51,587 nt of DNA from Cryomorphaceae bacterium (GCA_021299335.1 JAJTGF010000003.1:17574-69160); one strand, 5' to 3'. Shown: positions 30,801 to 39,697, counted from the first letter of the stretch. Program-made: numbers and translations. Notes: generated by a model not told the origin, from the letters alone.

Positions 30801-33800
30801 TCACTCCCCATCCACCAAATGGATGAACCCATGCTTGTCTATGAGCGTGCCGCCGAGCATTTCGCCGCGCAGGCGATAGAAGAACACGCCGTCGGTGTGG
30901 AGTTGTCCGTTGAAGTCGTAGCCGTCCCAGACGGCGATGCCGGTTTGGTCTTTGAGTTCAAAAACGAGGTTGCCCCAGCGGTTCAGGATTTGAATGTCGT
31001 AGCTTTTGAAAGATGGATAAGGAAGGGTGACGATATCATTGTAACCATCTCCGTTGGGCGTAAAGACATTCGGTACCCAAATATCCGGATCTGAAACAAA
31101 GATGGTAATGAGTGCGGTGTCTATGCAACCCAAATTATCAGTGATCACCAACCCAATTTGTTGGGGCCCGCCTTGCGAGAAAGCAATGCTTTGGGCTGTG
31201 TTTTGAAAATAAAGATTGCTGCTATCAGGGAATATCCAGGTCCAGGTGGCGATCGGATTAAGGCTTGTGCTAGCGTCTGTTAAATTGACAACCTGATTGA
31301 TATTCGCATAAACCGGCGACGCATTAATTTGAGCGTTCATGCCACTGACACTCGCTGTTAACGGGTCGAGTAAATACAAGATTTGGCAACCAGCGGTATC
31401 GTAGACCGTTACACTCGGGTTGTAAGTGCCAGTGTTGGGGTAAAAATACGGGAAAGACAAACTGTCGGCCACCCAAACACCATTGCCTAAGTTCCAGCTC
31501 ACGGAGTCAATGTTTGATGGGTTTTGAATGGTGAAAAGCGCCCCTTGCGCACAAATAGTATTGTCTTGAATCCAAATTGGGGTGCCGAGTGGCCCGCCTA
31601 TGGAGACATAATTAGCGACGGTGGTATCGTCGGTGCAGCCAAATTCATCGGTTACGCTCATGGACAGCGTAAAGGTGCCGCTGGTCACTAATGTATTATC
31701 GGGGTTTTGTAAAATAGAGTTATTGCCGTTTCCAAAAGACCAGTTCCAATTGGTGATTGTTCCCATACTGCTGGAGGCGTCCGTGAAGTCGCAGAATAGC
31801 GGAGGGCAGCTGTAGTTGCCATTTACGTCAATGGCGGCACCTGAGAAGGAATAAGTGGGTGCAGCATGTGGTTGAGATACATAAATAGTTTGTAGGGTGG
31901 TATCGTTGCAGCCATTGCCGTCCGTAACAATCAAACTTAAAAGATGCGTTGAAAATAAACCGTTGTTGTTGGAGGGAAGATCAAGAATACACAAACTATC
32001 GCTACCAATATTATTCCCATTGACTGACCAAGCGTATTGCAAAGCAGCTTCACCGGTACTTAAACTCGCAATTACACTGCTGTCCAAGACGCAAATAACC
32101 GTATCGGCGCTTATGAGTGCTGTTGGTTTGGTTAAGGTAATTTGAACCGAAACAGGATTGGAAACACAACCATTTATATCTGTTGCGGTCAAGGTTGCGG
32201 TATAAACGCCATTGCCAACAAAAGTATGGTTTATGGCTTGATTGACATTAGTGGTGGTGACACTGGTATTGTTGTCAGAGAAGGTGGTATTGAAGGTTGC
32301 CAGCGGTAAGCCATTGACAATGCTGTAGCTCGTATTCGTAAAGCTCACTGGAAAGGGCGAACAACCAGCATAGGATGGCGCTAAAAGGCCCGCAACAGGT
32401 TTGTTGGCTACGAGAATAGTTTGGCTAGAGGTTGAGGAGCAGCCCACTGAATTGAAAACCAATAGATTGATGTTGTAGGTGCCGCTTGCCGGGTAGACAT
32501 AATTGACATTGGGTCCGTTATTGATTTGCTGCCCGTTGCCAAATGTATAAATCCAGGTGTTGACAGGATGCGCAGACCAAGTAGTGCTCTGATTGAACAA
32601 ACCAATGGCATCGCCTTTACAGATGGTATCATCAGGTAAAAGAAACGCTGATTGCAACTGAGAAATGGTAATGGCTAGCGTGATGCTATCCGAACAACCC
32701 GTCGTATAATTATGTACCACCTGCTCAATTTGATAAGTCCCGTAGTTGGCAAAAGCGTGCGACGTATTTCCACCATTGGGTAAATCGAGTTGGGAATTAT
32801 TGAAGTAAGTATTGGGCGAGTTGTCATTCCATTCGTAATGTAGGGCAACGCTATCTGAATCTTCACCTTCAATGGCTGTATTCTGAAACTGAAAGGTAAC
32901 AGGCAAACTCGTTGGGTTGCAGACTAAATAGGTATTGGGATTGAACTGCGCAATTGGGGCAAGAACGTACAGCACCGAATCTAGTTCTAAGGAATCGATA
33001 CAGCCCCTGAAGTTAACGTAAAGCGTGACGTCAACCCACCCCGTATCTTGTGAAAACTGGAAGGTAGGGTCGTCTTGTGTACTGATGCCTTGAGAGAAAT
33101 CCCAGAGATAGGAAATCTCAGAGCTATCGTAAGGAACCGAGATATAAAATTCAGATTCGAATTCGACATCTGTATTGGCACAAGTGATGTTGGGATCCCA
33201 ACTGAAATCTACGGAATCGATAGACCCAACAGTAACATATGGCGTTTTGATTATGGTGTCTGTACAACCCGAAGCGGTGGTGATGATGAGCGAAACATTG
33301 TAAAGCCCCACGCCATAGGTTTGTGGTGGAGGGACCTGCCCACTGTAAGTTTGTCCGTTGCCAAAGTTCCATTGCCAAGAGACAATTGGGTTACTTGGTG
33401 TGTAGGAAGTATCGATGAACTGTACAGTAAAAGGTGCACAGCCGCCTGTGTCGAGCGCATAGAAACCAGCTTCTACAGGTGTAATTTCGATGTAATCTTG
33501 GAGTGTTTTGGTACCTGAACAACCCGCGCTCGAGGTGAAAGTGAGGCTGACATCAAATAGACCACTTGTCTGATATAAGTGAGCTGGTGGGTTAGGGCCT
33601 GTATAGGTTTGCCCATCTCCAAAATTCCAGACGTAGGTGCCGGCGAGGTTGGTGGTATTGAAAAATTGGATGCTACCTGGGGCGCAGTTGGCGGTGGGGT
33701 TTGCATAAAAAGAGGGGATGGTATTGGCTTGCACCACAATTTGTTGGGTGGTGCTTCCCGAACACCCAGAGTTGGTGTTTTGGGAAGTTAAGGAAACCGA

Positions 33801-34541
33801 ATATGTTCCGGGAGAATTATAAGTAACATTCGGATTTTCGGCATTGCTCTGTCCTGCACTGCCAAAATTCCAACTCCAGGCGTTTGCGCCGGCAGTGGAG
33901 TTGTCTTGAAAAGCAATAGGTTGGCCAACGCAGCCCACGGCCGGGGCGGTAATACCTGCCTGAAAGTTGGATACAACAATTGGTTGGGTGAGGGAATTGA
34001 TACAACCTGTGTTGTTGTTGGTTACGGTCAGGACAACCTGAAAAGTTCCTTGGCTGTTATAGGTAATACTCGGCGGGGTATATTGGCTGGACGTTTGTGA
34101 ATTTCCGAAGTTCCAAGCCTGCGAAAAATTAGCACCTTGTGACGACGAATTGCTGAAACTCAAGGTAAGCGGAACGGTACAGCCCAAGCCATTGGCGCTA
34201 AAATTGACATTTGGCAGTGGATTAACGGTGATGTAAGCCGGTTTGATTTCTGCATCGGCAACACCATTCGCATTGGTGGCTACAAGTGTGATGGTAAATG
34301 TTCCGGCCGTGCTAAATGCGTGGGTAGCGTTGGTGGTTGTGGCAGCGTTACCATCGCCAAAATCCCATTGATAAGAACTCAGGGCTGGGCCACCGTTGGC
34401 ACTAGAAGTATTGGTGAAATTGACGTTTTGTCCTACGCAAACCGTGAGCGGATTTGCCGTGAAGTTGGCAATCGGGCTTTGGGCATATAGATACGAAGCT
34501 AAGCAGCTGATGCTGACCAGCAAGATACGTAGGTAGGTCAT
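30801..34541 (-). CDS. Giant PKD-repeat T9SS protein with type B sorting domain
   Basis: A 1246-residue secreted surface protein. It has a signal peptide ('MTYLRILLVSISCLASYLYA'), then about 13 consecutive PKD-like Ig folds of 75-95 residues, recognisable by 'W-x-F-G-D/N-G' turns ('YQWDFGDGNA', 'YVWNFGDGQTY', 'WQWNFGNGQTY', 'WNWSFGNGNN') and 'GTYxVxLxV' strands. Several repeats are degenerate. The last 90 residues are a CHU_C/gliding-associated type B sorting domain ('VPNVFTPNGDGYNDIV', 'LNRWGNLVFE', 'WDGYDFNGQLHTDGVFFYRL'). Type B substrates are exported by T9SS and usually handled with SprF-like partners, none of which is adjacent. It is likely an adhesin or matrix protein. It follows the DUF4340-like gene by 39 bases, with an inverted repeat in the gap. 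Confidence 0.9.
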   Translation of the reverse strand: MTYLRILLVSISCLASYLYAQSPIANFTANPLTVCVGQNVNFTNTSSANGGPALSSYQWDFGDGNAATTTNATHAFSTAGTFTITLVATNANGVADAEIKPAYITVNPLPNVNFSANGLGCTVPLTLSFSNSSSQGANFSQAWNFGNSQTSSQYTPPSITYNSQGTFQVVLTVTNNNTGCINSLTQPIVVSNFQAGITAPAVGCVGQPIAFQDNSTAGANAWSWNFGSAGQSNAENPNVTYNSPGTYSVSLTSQNTNSGCSGSTTQQIVVQANTIPSFYANPTANCAPGSIQFFNTTNLAGTYVWNFGDGQTYTGPNPPAHLYQTSGLFDVSLTFTSSAGCSGTKTLQDYIEITPVEAGFYALDTGGCAPFTVQFIDTSYTPSNPIVSWQWNFGNGQTYSGQVPPPQTYGVGLYNVSLIITTASGCTDTIIKTPYVTVGSIDSVDFSWDPNITCANTDVEFESEFYISVPYDSSEISYLWDFSQGISTQDDPTFQFSQDTGWVDVTLYVNFRGCIDSLELDSVLYVLAPIAQFNPNTYLVCNPTSLPVTFQFQNTAIEGEDSDSVALHYEWNDNSPNTYFNNSQLDLPNGGNTSHAFANYGTYQIEQVVHNYTTGCSDSITLAITISQLQSAFLLPDDTICKGDAIGLFNQSTTWSAHPVNTWIYTFGNGQQINNGPNVNYVYPASGTYNINLLVFNSVGCSSTSSQTILVANKPVAGLLAPSYAGCSPFPVSFTNTSYSIVNGLPLATFNTTFSDNNTSVTTTNVNQAINHTFVGNGVYTATLTATDINGCVSNPVSVQITLTKPTALISADTVICVLDSSVIASLSTGEAALQYAWSVNGNNIGSDSLCILDLPSNNNGLFSTHLLSLIVTDGNGCNDTTLQTIYVSQPHAAPTYSFSGAAIDVNGNYSCPPLFCDFTDASSSMGTITNWNWSFGNGNNSILQNPDNTLVTSGTFTLSMSVTDEFGCTDDTTVANYVSIGGPLGTPIWIQDNTICAQGALFTIQNPSNIDSVSWNLGNGVWVADSLSFPYFYPNTGTYNPSVTVYDTAGCQILYLLDPLTASVSGMNAQINASPVYANINQVVNLTDASTSLNPIATWTWIFPDSSNLYFQNTAQSIAFSQGGPQQIGLVITDNLGCIDTALITIFVSDPDIWVPNVFTPNGDGYNDIVTLPYPSFKSYDIQILNRWGNLVFELKDQTGIAVWDGYDFNGQLHTDGVFFYRLRGEMLGGTLIDKHGFIHLVDGE

Positions 34542-34549
34542 CGTGAATC

Positions 34550-34572
34550 TTTAACGTTATACAAACGTTAAA
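34550..34572 (-). promoter_or_regulatory. Inverted repeat upstream of giant PKD gene
   Basis: TTTAACGTT (34550-34558) and AACGTTAAA (34564-34572) form a perfect 9-base inverted repeat with a 5-base spacer, ending eight bases before the PKD gene start. There is no T-run, so it looks like an operator or an mRNA hairpin at the start, not a terminator. Confidence 0.5.
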
Positions 34573-34580
34573 AGTTGCTT

Positions 34581-35630
34581 TTATAGGTTGCCACTGCGCA
34601 AATTTTCGGGGAATTTGGCTTCCATGGCCGGGAAGAATACATGGCCAAGAATGAGCGGGTTGAATACAAAATATTGGCAGCGCACCAGTTCTCCGTCGGG
34701 GAGTTGACACCAAAAGCTGTTCATGTCCATATTGACTAAATCTCCGAACTCATTGCGCTGTTCCTCTTTGCTTTTGATACGGAACATTTTCAAGGCAATT
34801 TTTTCGTGTCTGGTCTTGACCTCCAAAATACAGAAAGCTGTACTTTTTTTGACGCTATCTACTTGTTTGTCTGATAGGGTAAAGTTTTTTTGTTCGAAGT
34901 GAATTTTTTGAAAACCTTGTAAGTACCTGAAAACATTGGTGGTATCCAGACTCGCGAGCGGCTGTCCGTTTTGTGTCAGGCGAAATCGGTTGCCTTTATT
35001 GATCAATTCAAAATTGCGGTAAGCCTCGCCGTGGAATTTTGTTTTGACACTTAAGATATCTTCCATTTGTAAAGCCATGATCTCGGTGCAGGCCCACTGG
35101 CGCGGATCGGCAAAAAAGCGCGGGTCAATCAAGCCGTTCATACCGGCGAGTTTCATCATGACAGGGCTGGCGCTTTTGCCATCTTCAGCAGTTTCGAGCA
35201 ACATAATTTGACCGTAGTGATCTGGAGTTGCAGGGCCTAAATACCAGGTTTTGGTCCATTCGTCGTCTTGAAAAATTTCTACTTTGATGTGGGACGTAGA
35301 CATGAGCTCCGTAAAGCGTTTTTCAGATTTTTTCGGCAAATAACCTTTGAATTCAATTTTGTTGAGCGCTTCTAAAATAAGCGTCACATTGGTTTTAGAG
35401 ATGCAGGCTCCTTTGAGGTCAGTCCAGGAATCGTCTTTTTTGACCAAGGTAAATTGTTGTCCAAAGGCATCTGTAATCACAATCTTTGAAATGCTCGTGG
35501 TGTCTTCAATTTTGAAATTAAAGGCGCGTGCGTCAGAAGCATTTTGGCCATCTTGAAGGTCTAGCGCCCACCAAGTAAGTCCGCCTAAGAGGACAATAAA
35601 AATAACGAGGACAAGTCCTTTTTTCTTCAT
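34581..35630 (-). CDS. DUF4340-like membrane-anchored protein of the GldFG unit
   Basis: A 349-residue protein with one N-terminal membrane anchor ('GLVLVIFIVLLGGLTWWALD') and an extracytoplasmic body of repeated alpha/beta units: 'TTSISKIVITDAFGQQFTLV', 'DLKGACISKTNVTLILEALN', 'TWYLGPATPDHYGQI' and 'FADPRQWACTEIMALQMEDI'. The pattern and its place right after gldG (11 bases) match DUF4340 proteins that commonly accompany ABC-2/GldG-type transporters. Its role is unknown; it may stabilise or load the GldFG complex. The start at 35630 gives 'MKKKGLVLV' and is the only good start near the anchor. Confidence 0.75.
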   Translation of the reverse strand: MKKKGLVLVIFIVLLGGLTWWALDLQDGQNASDARAFNFKIEDTTSISKIVITDAFGQQFTLVKKDDSWTDLKGACISKTNVTLILEALNKIEFKGYLPKKSEKRFTELMSTSHIKVEIFQDDEWTKTWYLGPATPDHYGQIMLLETAEDGKSASPVMMKLAGMNGLIDPRFFADPRQWACTEIMALQMEDILSVKTKFHGEAYRNFELINKGNRFRLTQNGQPLASLDTTNVFRYLQGFQKIHFEQKNFTLSDKQVDSVKKSTAFCILEVKTRHEKIALKMFRIKSKEEQRNEFGDLVNMDMNSFWCQLPDGELVRCQYFVFNPLILGHVFFPAMEAKFPENLRSGNL

Positions 35631-35641
35631 GTGAGAGGGTA

Positions 35642-37429
35642 TTAGCGGGTGTATCTTTTTTGACGGATCCAGTTCATGATCAATGCCAGTGCCAATATGA
35701 GTAATAATGGAACGAGCATATTCATGCTTTTGTAAAACAACGAGGAGCTTTTGATTTTCTCTTTATCGATTTCTTTGATATCGATTTGGCGGCTGCGGAT
35801 ATCTAGTACGGAGTTGTCGCCCATCATGTAGTCGACCATGTTTTGGAAAAGTTCTTGATTGCCAAAAATGATAGGGATGCGTCTTTGGGCAAGTTCTGCA
35901 TCGACCTTGAGTTCATTGATGCCGATGGGTCGGTAGAGGTAGCTATTGATTTTTTTAGGGTCGAGAATAGAATCATAGCTATTGCGGATGAAAGTCCCAT
36001 TTCCAACTACTAAAATTTTAGTTTCTTGCTCGCTTTCCTCGAGGTAATTCGCATCTTTGCTTTCTGCAAATTCGGCCACTATGCGGTTCTTGAAGTGAGA
36101 TTGATAAAAACCTTCGGATAATCCAGCCACACAAAGTTTGTTGATGTCGTCTTCGGGGTTTTCTACGAGCTTTGGATTTTTTCCGTAATTGAGTGGTAGT
36201 GCCAAATTGATCAAGGGCTGTAAGCCGCTCGGGATCGCGTTGCTCGAACTTGTAAGAATCGGGGTAAGTTGGGCTTTTGGCACTTGTACAAACTCGATTT
36301 CATTGGCGTATTTGAGCGAAATAGGGTCGACGTTGCGCGTCATGGGATGCAAACTCGGTGTGGCGAGCATATGGTAAAACCAAGGTAAAAATGCCGTTTC
36401 AGCAAACGGGACAATTTTTGGAGCACAGTTGGCATCTAGCACATAATTTTCTTTGATTTTGATGCCGTAATCGAAAAGCAAGCGGTCGAGCAAGAGGTTT
36501 TTGCGCGTGGTGTGGGTCATGCCCGTCGTATTGAGGGTGTCTTCGTTGAGGGAAAGGGTATTCATGAAGCAAAGCAGTTTGCCGCCGCGCATCACAAACT
36601 GGTCAATCAGGTATAAATCTTTTTGAGAAAAGGGCGTTTGCGGATCTGCGATGATCAGGCCATCGACATCTTTAAGTGCGGCGATGCTGTCGTTGAGCGC
36701 TACATCCTTGATTTGGTAATAAGGAGAAATGAGTGCGCGGGCGCGCATAGTCTCAGCGGGGTTGAGTTCTCCGTGGCCCTGCAAGAATGCAATAGTTGGT
36801 TTACTTGTTTGGGTCAGGCGGCGCATGGCTGAAAGCAGGTTATATTCGAGGTTATTGAGCGCGTTTTCAATGATTTCGCTCATTTGTTCTAGCGCATAAG
36901 GACGCCCAGGTTGGGTGCCAGGCAAAAACTGCACGACGCCTTCTTTGGTGATGCCATTGACGCTATACGAAAGCAAAGCGCCCGGAAACAACAACATTTG
37001 GCTTTGGGTGCCGTCTTTGAGGTAGAGAATTTCCAGAGGTAAAATTCCCTTTCCGCGGTCATAGAGCTGTGCGCGCAAGGCATTGATTTCGTCTTCGGTA
37101 CCTACATTGGGGTCCGTGAATAAAAACTCGATGCGGGTGCCGGCAATGCGTTTGAAGTCTTTGAGTTTGTCTTTGAGTGCGTTCTGGAAATTCTTGAGTT
37201 CGGAAGGCATGTTGCCATCTAAGTATATCTGAATGCTGATACGGTTTTCAAAGTTCTTTTTGTCAGAAAGATAGTTGACGGTGCTTTGTGCCAAAGAATA
37301 GCGTTGGTCTTTGGTCATGTCTAGTTTGAGGTAGAGCATGGAGCCAATGAAGTTCAGCAAAACCAACACTGCAGCGAGCAATCCGAGGACGGTCCAGTTG
37401 TAAAGACCTTTGGTGAAGTTGAATTTCAT
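35642..37429 (-). CDS. gldG: Gliding-motility ABC transporter auxiliary protein GldG
   Basis: A 595-residue membrane protein of the GldG family (ABC-type 'uncharacterised transport system' fold). It has an N-terminal membrane helix ('WTVLGLLAAVLVLLNFIGSM'), 'LDMTKDQRYSLAQSTVNYL' (the strongly conserved entry to the periplasmic domain), 'QIYLDGNMPSELKNF', 'LQGHGELNPAETMRARALIS', 'VDGLIIADPQTPFSQKDLYL' and 'DQFVMRGGKLLCFMN', and a C-terminal helix ('MLVPLLLILALALIMNWIR'). In Flavobacterium johnsoniae GldA, GldF and GldG form an ABC transporter required for gliding. The ATG at 37429 lies three bases after the gldF stop. GldA, the ATPase, is not in this window. Confidence 0.92.
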   Translation of the reverse strand: MKFNFTKGLYNWTVLGLLAAVLVLLNFIGSMLYLKLDMTKDQRYSLAQSTVNYLSDKKNFENRISIQIYLDGNMPSELKNFQNALKDKLKDFKRIAGTRIEFLFTDPNVGTEDEINALRAQLYDRGKGILPLEILYLKDGTQSQMLLFPGALLSYSVNGITKEGVVQFLPGTQPGRPYALEQMSEIIENALNNLEYNLLSAMRRLTQTSKPTIAFLQGHGELNPAETMRARALISPYYQIKDVALNDSIAALKDVDGLIIADPQTPFSQKDLYLIDQFVMRGGKLLCFMNTLSLNEDTLNTTGMTHTTRKNLLLDRLLFDYGIKIKENYVLDANCAPKIVPFAETAFLPWFYHMLATPSLHPMTRNVDPISLKYANEIEFVQVPKAQLTPILTSSSNAIPSGLQPLINLALPLNYGKNPKLVENPEDDINKLCVAGLSEGFYQSHFKNRIVAEFAESKDANYLEESEQETKILVVGNGTFIRNSYDSILDPKKINSYLYRPIGINELKVDAELAQRRIPIIFGNQELFQNMVDYMMGDNSVLDIRSRQIDIKEIDKEKIKSSSLFYKSMNMLVPLLLILALALIMNWIRQKRYTR

Positions 37430-37432
37430 GCG

Positions 37433-38164
37433 TTACTTTTTGAGCGATTTGAGAACGGTGAGCGATGCGACCAAAAACAGGGCGTTGAGGCTGAAAAAAT
37501 AGAGGAGGTCACTGGTGTCGATGACGCCTTTTTTGATGGCTTCGTAATGAAAGGCAATGCCGATATATTTGATGAGGTAGTCGAGGCCGCCAATTTGACT
37601 GAAGTTTCCGAGTAACTCAAAGCCGTCGTAAAATACCCAACACAAGAACATGGCTAGTATAAACGCAACAATTTGACTGTGCGTGAGTGCCGAGGCAAAC
37701 ATACCGATAGAAACAAATGCGGCACCGAGCAGAAGCAGGCCGATATAAGAAGTAAAAGTGGCACCCAAATCGATGTTGCCGATCGGCTTGCCGAGAAAAT
37801 ACATACTGATCAGGTAAACAACCGTGGGCAAGATGGCCACAAAAACCAAAGCGACCCCAGCTAAATATTTGGCAAAAATGAGTTGAAAGTCCGAGATGGG
37901 GCGGGTGAGGAGCAGTTCGATGGTGCCTGTGCGGCGTTCTTCTGCAATTGAGCGCATGGTGATGGCTGGAATCAGGATCAGGAAGATCACCGGCGACATA
38001 TTGAAGAACGGAATGAGGTCTGCTGTAGACCCTTCGAGTAAATTGGTGTTATAGGAGAGTATCCAGTGGAAGAGTCCGCAAGCGATGAGGTAGATCAGGA
38101 TGAACACGTAACCGATAATGGAACTCAGGAAGCTCGATATTTCTTTTAGGAATAAGGCGCGCAT
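37433..38164 (-). CDS. gldF: Gliding-motility ABC transporter permease GldF
   Basis: A 243-residue ABC-2-type permease with six membrane helices. The N-terminus 'RALFLKEISSFLSSIIGYV' is typical of GldF. It is followed by 'FILIYLIACGLFHWIL', 'MSPVIFLILIPAITMRSIAE', the conserved 'EERRTGTIELLLTRPISDFQ' coupling segment, 'YLAGVALVFVAILPTVVYLI' and 'LLLGAAFVSIGMFASALTHS'. It would form the membrane channel with GldG and an ATPase encoded elsewhere. A TAAATTTG -7 box lies 17 bases upstream, just after the cold-shock gene terminator, so gldF heads the gldF-gldG-DUF4340-PKD unit. Confidence 0.92.
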   Translation of the reverse strand: MRALFLKEISSFLSSIIGYVFILIYLIACGLFHWILSYNTNLLEGSTADLIPFFNMSPVIFLILIPAITMRSIAEERRTGTIELLLTRPISDFQLIFAKYLAGVALVFVAILPTVVYLISMYFLGKPIGNIDLGATFTSYIGLLLLGAAFVSIGMFASALTHSQIVAFILAMFLCWVFYDGFELLGNFSQIGGLDYLIKYIGIAFHYEAIKKGVIDTSDLLYFFSLNALFLVASLTVLKSLKK

Positions 38165-38181
38165 AGTAAAAGTTGAGTTGT

Positions 38182-38189
38182 CAAATTTA
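38182..38189 (-). promoter_or_regulatory. Candidate -7 box TAAATTTG for gldFG unit
   Basis: A perfect TAnnTTTG on the minus strand, 17 bases from the gldF ATG. Its -33 region would overlap the terminator hairpin of the preceding gene, and no TTG is seen there. Confidence 0.4.
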
Positions 38190-38206
38190 ACAAATATCTA
38201 TAAACG

Positions 38207-38236
38207 AAAATTCCCGCCTTGTGGGGCGGGAATTTT
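38207..38236 (-). terminator. Terminator downstream of cold-shock gene
   Basis: A perfect 12-base stem AAAATTCCCGCC/GGCGGGAATTTT with a six-base loop lies 19 bases after the cold-shock stop. A-runs and T-runs on the two sides make it bidirectional. Confidence 0.88.
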
Positions 38237-38254
38237 AGATACACTCAATCTTTA

Positions 38255-38446
38255 TTATGCTTGTTTAACATTCACAGCGTTCAAGCCTTTACGGCCTTCT
38301 TGCAATTCGAATTCAACTTCGTCATTTTCTTTGATTTTGTCTACCAAACCGGTAACATGAACAAAATATTCTTTGTTCGTGTCTTCTTCAACAATAAATC
38401 CAAAACCTTTGGTTTCGTTGAAAAATTTTACATGTCCTTTACTCAT
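38255..38446 (-). CDS. Cold-shock domain protein (CspA family)
   Basis: A 63-residue single OB-fold RNA chaperone. RNP1 is 'KGFGFI' and RNP2 'FVHVT', preceded by 'MSKGHVKFFNETKG' and followed by the acidic 'EDTNKEYF' loop and 'EGRKGLNAVNVK'. It binds single-stranded RNA or DNA and melts secondary structure at low temperature. The length is the Bacteroidota norm (62-65). It is monocistronic, with its own terminator at 38207-38236. The 5' leader (about 38447-38500) is A/T-rich. No perfect -7 box is visible, although TACCTTTA occurs in it. Whether it is cold-inducible cannot be read from the sequence. Confidence 0.95.
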   Translation of the reverse strand: MSKGHVKFFNETKGFGFIVEEDTNKEYFVHVTGLVDKIKENDEVEFELQEGRKGLNAVNVKQA

Positions 38447-38504
38447 TCTAATAATATTAATTTCGGTAAAGGTAAGGACCTATTTGAGTTTTGCACTATA
38501 ATTC

Positions 38505-38804
38505 TCAAATAAATGCACTAAAATGTTGATTTAAGCTCCAAGCTTCGGGTTTTTGATCGAACCAAACCTTGATATTTGGCCAAATTGAGGCAAAAAGTGA
38601 GGAGTCTCTGTAGTTGTTCAGATCTTGTTCGGAATCCCAGATAGAGTACGTGAATACAAGACAAGGATCGTTTTGGTCTTGTAAAAGTTGCATGCCTCGA
38701 CAACCGGGAAATTGAGCCACTTGCCATTTGACGGTTTCAAAATGCGCAAAAAAAGCTTCTAAATGCGCCTCTGCAAAATGGAGCTTCACTACGCGGGTCA
38801 GCAT
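38505..38804 (-). CDS. ABM-fold (antibiotic biosynthesis monooxygenase-like) protein
   Basis: A 99-residue protein with the ferredoxin-like alpha/beta ABM dimer fold: 'LTRVVKLHFAEAHLEAFFAH', 'FPGCRGMQLLQDQNDPCLVF' and 'YSIWDSEQDLNNYRDSSLFA'. Family members include quinol monooxygenases and heme-degrading IsdG-like enzymes; the specific activity is not deducible. The start is ATG 38804, which overlaps the preceding SAM hydrolase stop (TGATG). The TTG one codon upstream is unnecessary. The two proteins are thus translationally coupled. The Bacteroidota SAM hydrolase-ABM pairing is suggestive, but I know no demonstrated link. Confidence 0.8.
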   Translation of the reverse strand: MLTRVVKLHFAEAHLEAFFAHFETVKWQVAQFPGCRGMQLLQDQNDPCLVFTYSIWDSEQDLNNYRDSSLFASIWPNIKVWFDQKPEAWSLNQHFSAFI

Positions 38805-39655
38805 CAAAATAGAGATTGGATGTTTTCTTTTGAGCCTTGCGGAGTGAACTCGACATGTACTGGATCGCCGATCCGCATGCCAAAAAGTTTGCTTGCCCCG
38901 CCAAAACCTTCGTTGGCACCTCTATTAATGGCAATCTCTAAACGCCCTGCGTTATTGAAGATAGCCACGCGCTCTCCTTGAGAAACTGCGTTGTAAGTGG
39001 CCGATATTTCGTCGATGAAATAGGCTTTCTTTTGGTATTTGATGATAAACGGAATATCGGTTCCGAAGCGCTCAAAGTCGGTCTTGGTGATGTTGGTGAT
39101 GAGATTGCCAAAGCTATCGATGTGTACCACAACACCCCTGATTTGAAGCTGATCGATGACCGGTTTTTGGTCAAATGCGCGGCGATAAGTGCGCGAAACT
39201 GTTGCGAAGCTAGAAAGCGCTTCTTTGTTGGCAATGCGCTGTGCGAGTGCGATAAAGCAATTTTTGGTCGTAAAGCGCCAAGCCTCAGGTTGGTCTTTGA
39301 TGGCGGTGTAGTGGTAGAATTCGTCTGGGAAGTCTTCTTCTAAGAAACTACCAAAGAAACCGTTGTCGTTGCAGATGAAGTACTGCTCCTTGAACTTCAA
39401 GATACCGGGGAAGCGTTCTTTTTGGTTCTCAAAAAGCGGCTCTGAATCGACGCCAATGATGTGAATGGTACCAGCTGGAAATTCGTCGAAACAGCAGCGG
39501 AGCTGAAATGCGGCTTCGCGGATGTTAAAAGGCGTAATGTGATGGCTGATGTCGATTACATGAGCCGTCGGGAACGCTTGAAAAAGCCTTCCTTTGATGG
39601 CTGCGACGTAGTAGTCTTGGTAGCCGTTATCTGTGGTGAGCGTAATGATTTGCAT
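38804..39655 (-). CDS. S-adenosyl-L-methionine hydrolase (adenosine-forming, DUF62)
   Basis: A 283-residue SAM hydroxide adenosyltransferase, which uses water or hydroxide to split S-adenosylmethionine into adenosine and methionine. The N-terminal domain has 'LTTDNGYQDYYVAAIKGRLF', 'VIDISHHITPFNIREAAFQL' and 'GTIHIIGVDSEP', and the catalytic-loop region 'FICNDNGFFGSFL'. The C-terminal beta-barrel has 'GVVVHIDSFGNLITNITKTD' and ends with 'RGANEGFGGASKLFGMRIGD'. The family is related to the chlorinase/fluorinase fold but lacks halide chemistry. A TTG-N22-TACTTTTG promoter lies upstream. It is divergent from phoH and coupled to the ABM-fold gene. Confidence 0.9.
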   Translation of the reverse strand: MQIITLTTDNGYQDYYVAAIKGRLFQAFPTAHVIDISHHITPFNIREAAFQLRCCFDEFPAGTIHIIGVDSEPLFENQKERFPGILKFKEQYFICNDNGFFGSFLEEDFPDEFYHYTAIKDQPEAWRFTTKNCFIALAQRIANKEALSSFATVSRTYRRAFDQKPVIDQLQIRGVVVHIDSFGNLITNITKTDFERFGTDIPFIIKYQKKAYFIDEISATYNAVSQGERVAIFNNAGRLEIAINRGANEGFGGASKLFGMRIGDPVHVEFTPQGSKENIQSLF

Positions 39656-39697
39656 AGCTGAGAAGGCAACTTTGTGCTCAGAAATTCATAATTTTAC

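Noticed and set aside
30801-34541. PKD-repeat DNA as a true tandem DNA repeat
   Set aside because: The repeats are conserved at the protein motif level but diverged in DNA sequence, so they are domain repeats, not recent tandem duplications.
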